In this document: in pieces, positions 49,247 to 59,869 of the stretch | Layout of the letters: each line of letters starts with the position of its first letter | How positions within the stretch are numbered: position 1 is the first letter of the stretch | NCBI RefSeq assembly: GCF_011074795.1 | Contig: NZ_JAAMPF010000014.1 | Location: 1 to 64,000, forward strand | Source: Marinobacter salicampi | Lineage (GTDB): Bacteria > Pseudomonadota > Gammaproteobacteria > Pseudomonadales > Oleiphilaceae | Direction of reading: 5' to 3' | Length of the DNA: 64,000 bases | Program-made: the position numbers and the translations under genes | The notes under the pieces: generated by a model | What the model was told of the DNA's origin: nothing | The model's database searches: none | Seen by the model: only the letters and a program-made list of their open reading frames with translations

Positions 49247-49543
49247 ATGCCAAACGGCAAGGTAAAGTGGTTCAACAATGCCAAGGGTTACGGCTTCATT
49301 ATCGAAGAAGGATGCAGCGACGACCTGTTCGCACACTTTTCATCGATACAGATGGATGGCTACAAAACGTTAAAGGCGGGCCAGGCGGTCACCTTTGACA
49401 AGAAGCCCAGCGACAAGGGTGTTCACGCAGTCAACATCGCCCCGGCCGATCAGCCCGCTAAAAAGCAGGAGGCCCAGCCCTCTGAACAGCAGCGAGCCGA
49501 AGTAGCAGACTATACGCTCCACAAGCGTGCTGCAAACGGTTAA
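49247..49543 (+). CDS. cspD: CspD-type cold-shock-domain protein
   Basis: The 98-residue protein has one cold-shock domain (GKVKWFNNAKGYGFIIEEG with RNP1 KGYGFI; RNP2 DLFAHF) and a hydrophilic tail of about 30 residues. In E. coli CspD inhibits replication in stationary phase and adjoins clpS, which the order here repeats. The ATG at 49247 follows AAGGAG exactly; a longer frame from 49229 adds six residues. Confidence 0.9.
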   Translation: MPNGKVKWFNNAKGYGFIIEEGCSDDLFAHFSSIQMDGYKTLKAGQAVTFDKKPSDKGVHAVNIAPADQPAKKQEAQPSEQQRAEVADYTLHKRAANG

Positions 49544-49584
49544 CAATTCTTGCGCACGACCAGTCGCGTATGAACTGAAAGGTT

Positions 49585-49632
49585 GTGAGCTGCGGAGTCT
49601 ATCCAGCAACGCTGGGAGGGCGCCGCAGCCAC
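49585..49632. other. Nested hairpin between cspD and icd
   Basis: An outer stem GTG(a)GCTGCGG/CCGCAGCCAC (49585-49595 with 49623-49632) encloses an inner CCAGC-AAC-GCTGG hairpin (49603-49615). It lies between the convergent genes and has no T-run. It may be a transcript-end structure or a repeat element. Confidence 0.5.
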
Positions 49633-49666
49633 TAACTCTATCTGGTTTTGCAGTGCACCCGCCCGC

Positions 49667-50929
49667 CTATGTTCCCATCTTATTGATTACTGCGTCCCCG
49701 AACTCGGAGCACTTCAATAATTTGGCGTCCGGCATCAGACGTTCGAAATCGTAGGTTACAATTTTTGCTGCGATGGCACCCTCCATTCCACTGATCACCA
49801 GATCTGCCGCCTCGGTCCAGCCAATGTGGCGCAACATCATGTCTGCAGAAAGAATCAGTGATCCCGGATTGACCTTATCCTGGCCTGCGTACTTCGGCGC
49901 TGTCCCGTGGGTGGCCTCAAAGTTGGCAACGCATCCGCCCATGTTCGCCCCTGGCGCAATGCCGATGCCCCCTACTTCCGCTGCAAGGGCGTCGGAAATA
50001 TAATCGCCATTCAGGTTCAGAGTGGCAACGACACTGTATTCGTCAGGCCGCATCAGAATCTGCTGGAGAAACGCATCGGCAATCACATCTTTAATGATTA
50101 TGTCACGGCCCGTGCGCGGATTTTTCATGACCTGCCAGGGCCCGCCCTCAAAAGGCTCGGCACCATATCGCTCTATTGCCAGTTCATAGCCCCAGTTCTT
50201 GAACGCGCCTTCGGTGAATTTCATGATATTGCCCTTGTGGACCAGAGTGACCGAGGGTTTGTCGTTCTCGATGGCGTATTCGATGGCTTTGCGAACCAGG
50301 CGCTGGCTCCCCTCTTTCGAGACGGGCTTGATTCCGATACCGCAGACATCCGGGAAACGGATATTGGTGACACCCATTTCCTCCCTGAGGAACCGGATCA
50401 GCTTGCGAGACTCCTCTGAATCTGCCTGCCACTCTATGCCGGCATAGATGTCTTCGGAATTCTCCCGGAAAATCACCATATTGGTGAGCTCCGGGTGACT
50501 TACCGGGCTGGGAACGCCTTTGAAATAACGGACCGGTCGGATACAGGCATAAAGATCCAGGCGCTGCCGCAAGGATACATTCAGGGAGCGAAAACCTTCT
50601 CCAACCGGTGTTGTCAGGGGACCTTTTATACTGACGGGGAATTCACGCATGGCTTCCAGGGTCTCTTCCGGCAGCCAGACATCAGGTCCGTAAATGCGTG
50701 TAGCTTTTTCACCGCAATAAACTTCCATCCAGGAAATCGAACGCTTGGAACCGTAAGCCTTGAGCACGGCGGCATTTACCACCTTCTGCATGACAGGCGT
50801 AATGTCGGCGCCAATGCCATCACCCTCGATAAAAGGAATAATGGGATGGTTGGGTACATTCAGGGAGAGGTCTGCGTTAACAGTAATTCTGTCCCCATCG
50901 GTGGGCACCAGTATTTTATCGAATCCCAT
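49667..50929 (-). CDS. icd: Isocitrate dehydrogenase (NADP)
   Basis: Oxidative decarboxylation of isocitrate in the TCA cycle. The 420-residue protein has the E. coli-type IDH layout: [33 protein letters not shown] with the Ser that AceK phosphorylates in relatives, [17 protein letters not shown], and NADP-selecting residues near [20 protein letters not shown]. It is convergent with cspD. The 224-base upstream spacer contains an 8-base direct repeat GATTACTA twice (50980-50997) but no clear promoter. Confidence 0.96.
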   Translation of the reverse strand: MGFDKILVPTDGDRITVNADLSLNVPNHPIIPFIEGDGIGADITPVMQKVVNAAVLKAYGSKRSISWMEVYCGEKATRIYGPDVWLPEETLEAMREFPVSIKGPLTTPVGEGFRSLNVSLRQRLDLYACIRPVRYFKGVPSPVSHPELTNMVIFRENSEDIYAGIEWQADSEESRKLIRFLREEMGVTNIRFPDVCGIGIKPVSKEGSQRLVRKAIEYAIENDKPSVTLVHKGNIMKFTEGAFKNWGYELAIERYGAEPFEGGPWQVMKNPRTGRDIIIKDVIADAFLQQILMRPDEYSVVATLNLNGDYISDALAAEVGGIGIAPGANMGGCVANFEATHGTAPKYAGQDKVNPGSLILSADMMLRHIGWTEAADLVISGMEGAIAAKIVTYDFERLMPDAKLLKCSEFGDAVINKMGT

Positions 50930-51159
50930 ACCTGTCTCCGTCCTGGTTGACTGTCTGCGAATTCTCCAATGTCAGGGTTGATTACTATCGATTACTACGG
51001 GTCAGCCACACCCTGAGGATGCCGGTTCTGGCGTATTCGGGGGCAGCGGTTCGGACCGAACTGGCCTTCCAATGCCCCCTGGAAGTGATCTTCAGTATAG
51101 TGAAGGAGCGGTATTTTTTGTAGCATAACCGCCTGATTCTCCGACGTTGGACTTTGCTA

Positions 51160-51744
51160 ATGGCCAGACTGCTTCTTTTCAACAAGCCGTTCAACGTGCT
51201 GTGCCAGTTTACCGACCCCAAGGGTCGGGCCACTCTTGCGGATTTCATTTCCGCGCCCGGAATCTATCCCGCCGGCAGGCTCGACTTTGACTCCGAGGGC
51301 CTGTTGCTGCTGACCGATGACGGTCAACTTCAGCAGACAATCGCGTCGCCAAAACACAAGATGCCCAAGACCTACTGGGTCCAGGTTGAAGGAGAGCTGA
51401 CCGGAGCCGCCTTGCAGCTGCTCAGTGCCGGTATCGAGCTGAAGGACGGCCGAACACGACCGGCGATCGCCAAGGCCATGGCGGCGCCTGATGTTTGGCC
51501 TCGGCAGCCTCCGATCCGGGAGCGCAAGGCCATACCTACCAGCTGGCTCAGTCTCACCATCACCGAAGGCAGAAACAGACAGGTTCGCAGGATGACCGCT
51601 GCAGCCGGTTTTCCTACCCTGCGGCTCATCCGTTACAGTGTGGGCAACTGGACCCTTGACGAACTGGCACCGGGGACTACTCGGACCCTTGCCATTCATA
51701 TGCCCAACAGAACCAGGGCTCCAACACGAGGAAAAAGACCATGA
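51160..51744 (+). CDS. rluE: 23S rRNA pseudouridine(2457) synthase RluE
   Basis: RsuA/RluB/E-type pseudouridine synthase of 194 residues, without an S4 domain. The catalytic region [19 protein letters not shown] holds the nucleophile Asp, and [20 protein letters not shown] is characteristic. A TTG two codons upstream (51154) is an alternative start. It leads the rluE-nudJ-mnmA-hflD-purB block, which has the E. coli gene order, and overlaps nudJ by 4 bases. Confidence 0.92.
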   Translation: MARLLLFNKPFNVLCQFTDPKGRATLADFISAPGIYPAGRLDFDSEGLLLLTDDGQLQQTIASPKHKMPKTYWVQVEGELTGAALQLLSAGIELKDGRTRPAIAKAMAAPDVWPRQPPIRERKAIPTSWLSLTITEGRNRQVRRMTAAAGFPTLRLIRYSVGNWTLDELAPGTTRTLAIHMPNRTRAPTRGKRP

Positions 51745-52184
51745 CCTGGACCCCGCACGCGACCGTTGCCGTTGTAGTTGAAGATGACCAGGGTCGTTTT
51801 CTAATGGTGGAAGAAATCAGCGGCGGGAAGATCGTATTCAATCAACCTGCAGGTCACGTGGAAAAAGACGAGCCCATTCTTGCGGCAGCCCGTAGAGAAG
51901 CTCTGGAGGAAACCGGCTGGCAGGTCGAGCCGGAGTATTTTCTCGGGCTCTACACCTTCACAGCGCCTGCCAACGGCGTTACCTATTATCGGCTCTGTTT
52001 CGCGGCCCGGGCGCTGGCCAGACAGTCGAGCGAGCTTGATTCCGACATTATTCGGGCCCACTGGCTCAGTCTTGAGGAGGTCCGTGAACGCGGCCCCAGC
52101 CTCCGCAGCCCCCTGGTTCTGAAATGTATAGAGGACTACCTGGAGGGGCGGCGGTACCCGCTGGATGTGATCGTCGAGGCGTGA
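51741..52184 (+). CDS. nudJ: Nudix phosphatase NudJ
   Basis: Hydrolyses nucleoside phosphates and the hydroxymethylpyrimidine pyrophosphate intermediate in E. coli. The 147-residue protein has the Nudix box as [20 protein letters not shown] followed by TGWQV, with all the conserved Glu residues. The ATG overlaps the rluE stop as ATGA. Spacing to mnmA is 132 bases. Confidence 0.9.
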   Translation: MTWTPHATVAVVVEDDQGRFLMVEEISGGKIVFNQPAGHVEKDEPILAAARREALEETGWQVEPEYFLGLYTFTAPANGVTYYRLCFAARALARQSSELDSDIIRAHWLSLEEVRERGPSLRSPLVLKCIEDYLEGRRYPLDVIVEA

Positions 52185-52316
52185 CCGGCGCACGCAAAGA
52201 CGCACGGTCCCGGAAGGTGCTAGAATGCCACCTTTGACGTCGCCGGTTTGGATTCGTCAGGTTGGCAGGCGTTAGGACTCAGACCATCTCACTCAGGCAT
52301 CCGCGATTCGGTTTTA

Positions 52317-53510
52317 ATGATGACTAAACCCCACTCCCAGACCCGCGTTATTGTCGGCATGTCCGGCGGCGTCGATTCGTCCGTGGCAGCCTGGCTGCTG
52401 AAGTCCCAGGGCTATGCCGTTGAGGGCCTGTTTATGAAAAACTGGGATGAGGACGACGGCACGGAATACTGCACGGCCATGACGGATCTGGCGGACGCCC
52501 AGGCTGTTGCCGACCAGATGGGCATTACCCTGCACACCGCAAGCTTCGCAGCAGAGTACTGGGACCGCGTATTCGAGCACTTTCTTGCTGAATACCAGGC
52601 CGGGCGAACCCCAAACCCCGATATTCTCTGCAACAAGGAGGTCAAATTCCGGGCTTTCCTGGACTACGCGGTGACCCTTGGCGCTGACTTCATAGCAACC
52701 GGTCACTATGCCCGGCAGCGGCTGTGTGATGACGGCTCCGGCCGGGCGGAATTACTGAAAGGCCTGGATGCCAACAAGGATCAGAGCTACTTCCTCCACG
52801 CCGTGTCCGGCGATCGTATCGCCCGCACCCTCTTCCCGGTGGGTGAAATCGAGAAACCCGTGGTACGCCAGATTGCTGCCGAGCAGGGCTTTGTCACCCA
52901 TGACAAGAAAGATTCCACGGGCATCTGTTTTATCGGCGAGCGCAAGTTTACCGATTTCCTGAAACAATACCTGCCAGCTCAGCCCGGCCCAATCGAAACC
53001 CCTGACGGGCAGCAGATTGGCCGCCATCAGGGCCTCATGTATCACACCATCGGTCAACGCCAGGGCCTGGGTATCGGAGGACTTAGCAGCTTTGGTGATG
53101 AGCCCTGGTACGTGGCAGAGAAAGATCTGTCGAGAAACGTGCTGATCGCTGTCCAGGGAAAACAGCACCCCTTGCTGTTCTCCCGGGGCCTGGTGACCGG
53201 GCCGGTGGATTGGGTGGCAGGGAGCGCCCCTGCAGAGAGTTTCCGTTGCATGGCCAAGACCCGTTATCGCCAACCAGACCAGCCCTGCACAGTGACCCTG
53301 CGCGAAAGCGGCGTCAAAGTGGTGTTCGATGACGCTCAGCGCGCGGTGACGCCGGGACAGTCTCTGGTCCTGTATTCAGGGGACGTCTGCCTCGGCGGCG
53401 GGGTGATTGAGAAGACCTGGCGCGATGGCGAGCACGAGCCAGCCAGAGACGCCACTGGCGCGGGACCATCGCTCCACTCCCCTTCCGCTCACACAGGCAG
53501 TTTCTCTTGA
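52317..53510 (+). CDS. mnmA: tRNA-specific 2-thiouridylase MnmA
   Basis: Installs s2 on U34 of Lys, Glu and Gln tRNAs with sulfur relayed through Tus proteins. The 397-residue protein has the PP-loop [15 protein letters not shown], catalytic Cys in [13 protein letters not shown] and the second Cys in [16 protein letters not shown] at 52317 or 52320 gives family start; the frame extends 23 codons upstream. The C-terminus is about 25 residues longer than E. coli's and ends by overlapping hflD with TTGA. Confidence 0.95.
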   Translation: MMTKPHSQTRVIVGMSGGVDSSVAAWLLKSQGYAVEGLFMKNWDEDDGTEYCTAMTDLADAQAVADQMGITLHTASFAAEYWDRVFEHFLAEYQAGRTPNPDILCNKEVKFRAFLDYAVTLGADFIATGHYARQRLCDDGSGRAELLKGLDANKDQSYFLHAVSGDRIARTLFPVGEIEKPVVRQIAAEQGFVTHDKKDSTGICFIGERKFTDFLKQYLPAQPGPIETPDGQQIGRHQGLMYHTIGQRQGLGIGGLSSFGDEPWYVAEKDLSRNVLIAVQGKQHPLLFSRGLVTGPVDWVAGSAPAESFRCMAKTRYRQPDQPCTVTLRESGVKVVFDDAQRAVTPGQSLVLYSGDVCLGGGVIEKTWRDGEHEPARDATGAGPSLHSPSAHTGSFS

Positions 53511-54160
53511 GTAAATCATTGCACGACCAGACCCTCGCCCTGGCCGGGGTTTTCCAGGCCGCGGCCCTTGTCCAGCAAGTGGCTCACCAGGGCCAGTGCG
53601 CAGAAGGCTCGCTGGAGGCAAGCCTCCGCTCCCTGTTCGCCACCGCTCCGGAATCGACGCTGGATGTTTACGGGGAGCTCAAGGATCTTCGTGAAGGCCT
53701 CTCTGCCCTGGTTAGCGTACTCACTGAGCAGAGCCACCGGCAGGATGTTGATATATTGCGTTATGGGCTGAACCTGATTCAGCTGGAAGCTAGGCTCAAC
53801 AAAAGAAGGGACATGCTCGAGGTGTTGTCAGACCGGATCGAGCAGGCCCGGCACACGGCCCGTCATTTCGGGTATACCCATCACAACCTGGTGGCGAACC
53901 TGGCGTCCATTTACACCGATACCATCAGTACCTTCAGATTACGGATTCAGGTTACCGGGGATCCGAAGCAGCTTCAGGTAGAGGACAATGCCGCCCGGGT
54001 ACGGGCGCTATTGCTGGCGGGGATTCGCTCAGCTGTTCTCTGGCGCCAGACCGGCGGACGGCGCTGGCATCTGGTGTTTTACCGCAGCCGGATAATAGCC
54101 AAGGCCCGTGAACTGGCGGAACAGGCAAACCGCTCCGTTTACGACGGACCAACGGACTGA
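53507..54160 (+). CDS. hflD: Lysogenization regulator homologue HflD
   Basis: The 217-residue helical, membrane-associated protein opens [20 protein letters not shown], which is strongly HflD-like, with [12 protein letters not shown] following. In E. coli it influences lambda lysogeny through CII; its housekeeping role is not settled. The TTG start overlaps the mnmA stop as TTGA, the usual mnmA-hflD coupling. purB follows after 61 bases. Confidence 0.92.
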   Translation: MSKSLHDQTLALAGVFQAAALVQQVAHQGQCAEGSLEASLRSLFATAPESTLDVYGELKDLREGLSALVSVLTEQSHRQDVDILRYGLNLIQLEARLNKRRDMLEVLSDRIEQARHTARHFGYTHHNLVANLASIYTDTISTFRLRIQVTGDPKQLQVEDNAARVRALLLAGIRSAVLWRQTGGRRWHLVFYRSRIIAKARELAEQANRSVYDGPTD

Positions 54161-54206
54161 AACCGGCGCCCAGCTTGTGTATCATACCGACCCCACCCGT
54201 TTATGA

Positions 54207-55589
<1,383 letters not shown>

Positions 55590-55592
55590 GTC

Positions 55593-56744
55593 ATGAGACT
55601 TCCTGGCGGTTTCCCGGCTGATGAATTCCTGGCGCACTACTGGCAGAAAAAGCCCCTTGTCATCCGTCAGGCCTTTCCGGGGTTCCAGAGCCCGGTCAGT
55701 GCCGACGAACTGGCGGGGCTCGCCTGCGAGGACACTGTCGAGTCACGCATCGTCATTGAAAACGATAATGGCAGCCCATGGCAGCTGAAGAATGGCCCCT
55801 TTCCAGCCGAACAGTTCGAGCAACTGCCAGAAACACACTGGACCCTGCTGGTACAGGGCCTGGACCATTGGGTGCCTGCCGCCGCCGATCTGCTTGAACA
55901 TTTCCGGTTTATTCCCAACTGGCGGCTTGATGATGTTATGGCCAGCTATGCGCCCCCCGGAGGCAGCGTCGGCCCCCACTATGATCAGTATGATGTGTTC
56001 CTGCTGCAGGCCGAAGGGCACCGGCAGTGGTCATTTGGCGGCCAGTGCGATGAAGCGTCTGCCCGTGTTGAAGGCACGCCGCTGCGCATACTGAAAGGCT
56101 GGCAAGGGTCACAAACCGTGACCCTTGCTCCCGGGGACATGCTTTACCTGCCTCCGTCCATCGGCCACCACGGCGTTGCGCTGGATGACTGCATTACGTT
56201 ATCCGTGGGCTTCAGAGCCCCAACGGTCGATGACGTACTGACCGGGTTCTCGGATTTCCTGTGCCTGCAACCGGGTGCCAATGCTCACCTGGGGGACCCG
56301 GATCTCAAACTCCCTGATAATCCCGGCGCCATTCCGCCAGACGCCATTGCCCGGCTGCAGGAAGTCATTACCAGTCGGCTCGGTGATACTCGCCAACTCA
56401 CCCTATGGTTCGGTCAGTTTGCCACTGCGCCCAAGAACACTGATGTCATCGTGCCAGCCGATACCCAGGTCACACCCACTGGCCTGATGCAGCTTATGGG
56501 AGAAGGAGGCGATCTGCGCTGGAACGAGGGTTCGCGCTTCGCTTATCATGAGTTTGATGACAGTACAGCGCTGTTCGTGGATGGTGAGCAATTCATCCTG
56601 AGAGGAGATGCCCGCGCCCTGGCGCCGGTACTGTGCCGGTCCAATGTGTTGTCCGGTCCGGATATTGCCCGTCTGGCAGAGGACGCCGCGCTGGCGGAAC
56701 TGCTCTGCAAGCTGGTCAATCTCGGTCATCTCTACTTTGAATGA
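55593..56744 (+). CDS. roxA: Ribosomal protein L16 arginine 3-hydroxylase (RoxA/YcfD)
   Basis: Iron and 2-oxoglutarate-dependent JmjC oxygenase that hydroxylates an arginine of L16 in E. coli. The 383-residue protein has the Fe-binding HxD at His129/Asp131 (GPHYDQYDVFLLQ) and a downstream His near 192 (PPSIGHHGVALDD). A C-terminal winged-helix-like domain follows. It starts 3 bases after purB, so it is probably cotranscribed. Confidence 0.92.
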   Translation: MRLPGGFPADEFLAHYWQKKPLVIRQAFPGFQSPVSADELAGLACEDTVESRIVIENDNGSPWQLKNGPFPAEQFEQLPETHWTLLVQGLDHWVPAAADLLEHFRFIPNWRLDDVMASYAPPGGSVGPHYDQYDVFLLQAEGHRQWSFGGQCDEASARVEGTPLRILKGWQGSQTVTLAPGDMLYLPPSIGHHGVALDDCITLSVGFRAPTVDDVLTGFSDFLCLQPGANAHLGDPDLKLPDNPGAIPPDAIARLQEVITSRLGDTRQLTLWFGQFATAPKNTDVIVPADTQVTPTGLMQLMGEGGDLRWNEGSRFAYHEFDDSTALFVDGEQFILRGDARALAPVLCRSNVLSGPDIARLAEDAALAELLCKLVNLGHLYFE

Positions 56745-56793
56745 CCCGAGCCCCAGGCGCACCGGAACCGGACCACTGAAGGAATGAAACCCC

Positions 56794-57762
56794 ATGAGCC
56801 TTCGATTTCGCAAGTACAGCTGGCAACTGGCACCCCAGGCTATCAAGGAGATCCGGGCCGCCGTTTTTATTGATGAGCAGCGGGTTCCGCCGGACCTTGA
56901 GTGGGATGACACTGATGAGATTGCGGATCATTTTCTGGCTCTGGACGCCAACAATACGCCGGTAGCGGTGGCACGGCTTTATCCGTCGGTCACCGATACC
57001 ATCCGGATTGGCCGTATGGCGGTCCTGAAGCCATACCGGGGCCTGGGCTACGGCCAAGAGCTACTTCGGCATCTGATAGCTGAGGCTTCCGCTGACTTCG
57101 ATGAGATATGCCTGTCTGCCCAGGTTGCGGCTATCCCCTTCTACCAGCGTGCGGGCTTCCATGTCTGCTCTGCCCCTTACGACGATGCTGGCATAGAGCA
57201 TGTGGATATGCGGTGTCTTGGTCCCGGACTGCTGGTCAACCAGTGGGACAGCGACCGGACACGACCCCTCCTGTTAGGCGAGGATGATCAGGCCTGGCTG
57301 TTCGAGCACGAAGACAACTTGCGGATGCTGATCGATTCGCTTGCAGGCCAGGCCCAGCAGCGTTTATGGATTTATGACCGGCACCTCGATCACGAGCTAT
57401 ACGGCCAGATCAGGCTCAGGGAGATGATTTCTGCGCTGGCACGCCGGCATCGGCTCAGCGAAGTCCGCATCCTCATACACGACGACAAGCCCCTAGTAAA
57501 GAAGCGCCATCTGCTGGTGGAACTGATGCGGCGGCTGCCCAGCAAGATTGAGCTAAGACTGGTTCACAGCGATTATCCCGCCGAGGAACACCCGTTTATG
57601 CTGGCGGACCGGGAGGGCCTGATTTACCGACACCGATTCGACAAACCTGAAGGCCTGGCCAAATTTGCCGACCGGGGCCACGTCAAGCGCCTCAATGATG
57701 TCTTCCAGCGCATGTGGGATACCGCCCGCCCGTCCCGGGAACTACGGGATTTACCGCTCTGA
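56794..57762 (+). CDS. GNAT acetyltransferase with an uncharacterised C-terminal domain
   Basis: Residues about 1-145 form a GNAT fold: the CoA motif GRMAVLKPYRGLGYGQELLR and PFYQRAGFHVC are clear. Residues about 165-322 are a separate domain beginning RPLLLGEDDQAWLFEHEDNL and containing LSEVRILIHDDKPLVKKRHL and AEEHPFMLADREGLIYRHRF. This part somewhat resembles PLD-fold half domains but has no HKD motif. The substrate is unknown. A ribosome site (AAGGAA) precedes the ATG. It overlaps the convergent lysR gene by 12 bases. Confidence 0.82.
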   Translation: MSLRFRKYSWQLAPQAIKEIRAAVFIDEQRVPPDLEWDDTDEIADHFLALDANNTPVAVARLYPSVTDTIRIGRMAVLKPYRGLGYGQELLRHLIAEASADFDEICLSAQVAAIPFYQRAGFHVCSAPYDDAGIEHVDMRCLGPGLLVNQWDSDRTRPLLLGEDDQAWLFEHEDNLRMLIDSLAGQAQQRLWIYDRHLDHELYGQIRLREMISALARRHRLSEVRILIHDDKPLVKKRHLLVELMRRLPSKIELRLVHSDYPAEEHPFMLADREGLIYRHRFDKPEGLAKFADRGHVKRLNDVFQRMWDTARPSRELRDLPL

Positions 57763-58761
57763 ACTGCTGAGAACCTGCGCCTCGGAAGCTTCGAACTGTG
57801 CCCCGAAAGGCGCAAACTCTGTGTCTACTTCCTCTGCTACTTCCACAATCAGGCGCCGCAGCCACTGATGATCCGAGTTGTGCTGCAAAAGCGGGCTCCA
57901 GGCCATCTTGAGTTCGAATGGCGGAATGTCAAAAGGTGGCACCTTAACCACCAGCCCGGGGTTGTCCTTCTGGAGCCAGGCTGCCCGGCTGGGCAGGGTG
58001 GCGATCAGGTCATGCTGCTCCGCCAACAGCATGGCGACCTGGTAATGCCTCGTGAAGACGGATATCTGACGCTTGCGGCCCATTCTGGACAGAGCTTCGT
58101 CAACCCACCCCAGCCGCTGCACATCTTTAGGATTTACCCCCACCCCTACCCCGAATCCTGTCTTGCTGACCCATATATGACTGGCGTCCAGGTAGGTATC
58201 CAGGGTGAAGGGCTGCCGCAATATGGGATTGCGTGCATTCATCAGGCAGGCGAAGTACTCGGTCCACAGAGTCTTCTGGTGGAACGACTGGGGTATCTTG
58301 TCGAAGCGGTTGATGGCCATATCAAGGCGGCCCTGCTCGACGTCCAGAAAACTCACATCGCTGGGCGTCAGCACATCCAGGGTGACGTGGGGCGCTTCCT
58401 GTCGAATACGCCTGAGTACACGGGGCATAAGGCAGGACTCTGCATAGTCACTGGCCATAATGCGGAACACCCGCTGACTCTCAAACGCTGAGAAAGGGGT
58501 CTTTTCCTGAACCGCCTGCTCAATACTCGAAAGAATACTGCGTACCAGTGGCTGTAATTCCGACGCCCGCTCGGTCGGCGTCATCCCCTCGCTGGTGCGG
58601 ACCAGGAGCGGGTCGCCAAAGAGGTTCCTGAGCCGTCGCAGGCCGTTACTCATAGCAGGCTGGGTAATACCCAGGTGAGTGGCGGCCTTGGTTACGTTCT
58701 TTTCCCGCAAGAGAACGTCGAGATAGACCAGCAGATTGAGGTCAACCCGGGAAATATCCAT
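57751..58761 (-). CDS. LysR-family transcriptional regulator
   Basis: The 336-residue protein has the N-terminal LysR helix-turn-helix (VYLDVLLREKNVTKAATHLG, then ITQPAMSNGLRRLRNLFGDP) and a C-terminal effector-binding domain. It is somewhat longer than average, with a C-terminal tail. The inducer and targets are unknown: the usual divergent target is absent, the gene upstream being the unrelated-looking membrane protein. A short palindrome lies 30 bases before the start. Confidence 0.9.
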   Translation of the reverse strand: MDISRVDLNLLVYLDVLLREKNVTKAATHLGITQPAMSNGLRRLRNLFGDPLLVRTSEGMTPTERASELQPLVRSILSSIEQAVQEKTPFSAFESQRVFRIMASDYAESCLMPRVLRRIRQEAPHVTLDVLTPSDVSFLDVEQGRLDMAINRFDKIPQSFHQKTLWTEYFACLMNARNPILRQPFTLDTYLDASHIWVSKTGFGVGVGVNPKDVQRLGWVDEALSRMGRKRQISVFTRHYQVAMLLAEQHDLIATLPSRAAWLQKDNPGLVVKVPPFDIPPFELKMAWSPLLQHNSDHQWLRRLIVEVAEEVDTEFAPFGAQFEASEAQVLSSSER

Positions 58762-58790
58762 TCGCTTCTACCTGATTGTCGACGGGCTCG

Positions 58791-58804
58791 CGATTGACCA
58801 ATCG
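58791..58804. promoter_or_regulatory. Palindrome upstream of the LysR gene
   Basis: CGATTG-AC-CAATCG has two perfect six-base arms and contains an ATTG...CAAT core similar to LysR T-N11-A boxes, though the spacing is shorter. It is 30 bases from the regulator's start codon, where an autoregulatory site might lie. The remaining 278-base spacer shows no clear promoter. Confidence 0.4.
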
Positions 58805-59039
58805 TTCTGGCGCGCACCCGATATTCATGTAATCAATGGAACTCACTTTAGCAATTTTCCGTGCTTATAAAAATGGCATTCAGTCGCTTGAATAAAGACG
58901 CTCAAATACGCTGTTTCTGTTGCAATCCTTAACACTCCAAACCGGATAAGATGCAGGTTTTCTGCTAATCTTTCGAGTAGTTGCCACAACAATTCCAGTC
59001 TCCGGGATGGGACACCAAGCCGAGGTAGCATCAGACCGA

Positions 59040-59813
59040 ATGGATACCACAACGGTAGTCATCTTTTTCGCGGGCATTGTTTTTATCTCGATCGCGGCAA
59101 TTGTCGTCAGTCAGATGCGTGAACGTGCGAAAATCGAAAGAGCCCGCCGCGTCACGGCTCTGCAGGACGCCTATAACCGGACCCATCGACTGTTAACCGA
59201 TATTCCCGGACAGTACCTGACCCGGGAGCTGAAAATGCTGCTGGTCAATCGCATTGAAGAGATCTGCCGGGATCTGGGCGGCCTCAAGTCGGATCTTCCG
59301 GTAGCCCAGTGGCGGTCTGAGGCGCAGACTTTAAAACAGCAGGTCACCGAAAACACCGACGAGCGGGCGCCGACCAAGATCGATTCCCCTGAAAAGTCGG
59401 CTTATGTGAAGGAACTGTTGCAAAGCCTGTTCAAAATGATCGAGGCCCTGCATAAGAGCGGTCGCATTGACACGCCGACAGCCAAGAAGAACCTCAAGCA
59501 TGTGCTTTTTCTGATCCACAAGACCCATGCCGACATGCATGTATTCCAGGCTCGCGACTACATCCGTCAAAATGAGCTTCGCAAGGCGATCCACGCCTAT
59601 CATCTGGCCAGCACCGAAATGGGCAAATCGCCGGACAATCCCCTGGCGGCGAAAGCGGTCAAGAGTTTCCGCACCCGCATCAAGGAGCTCGAAGCTTCCC
59701 TGGCCAACGGTGGTACAACTGAACCGGCGGAAAAACAGCATCGTATCGACAAGGAATGGGACAGCTTCCTTCACGAAGATGAATGGAAAAAGAAAGCGGA
59801 TTACGACGACTAA
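59040..59813 (+). CDS. Uncharacterised membrane-anchored helical protein
   Basis: I do not recognise this protein. The 257-residue product has an N-terminal helix TTVVIFFAGIVFISIAAIVV (about 3-23) followed by Arg/Lys-rich RERAKIERARR, indicating a cytosolic C-terminus. The remainder is helical, with the pattern RQNELRKAIHAYHLASTEMG around 176-196 resembling one TPR unit. The acidic tail ends DEWKKKADYDD. ATG at 59040 places the membrane helix at the N-terminus; an ATG at 59007 would add 11 residues. It precedes the hybrid kinase by 56 bases on the same strand. Confidence 0.75.
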   Translation: MDTTTVVIFFAGIVFISIAAIVVSQMRERAKIERARRVTALQDAYNRTHRLLTDIPGQYLTRELKMLLVNRIEEICRDLGGLKSDLPVAQWRSEAQTLKQQVTENTDERAPTKIDSPEKSAYVKELLQSLFKMIEALHKSGRIDTPTAKKNLKHVLFLIHKTHADMHVFQARDYIRQNELRKAIHAYHLASTEMGKSPDNPLAAKAVKSFRTRIKELEASLANGGTTEPAEKQHRIDKEWDSFLHEDEWKKKADYDD

Positions 59814-59869
59814 CCTCGACCGTTCTGGCCACGAACGTCTTCGCACTGCCCACAAGGATGTAACAGGCC

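Noticed and set aside
49585..49632. Possible integron attC site
   Set aside because: The paired ends resemble GTTAGTG/CACAAC only loosely; core RYYYAAC/GTTRRRY bases are not satisfied, no integrase or cassette is near, and only one copy is seen.
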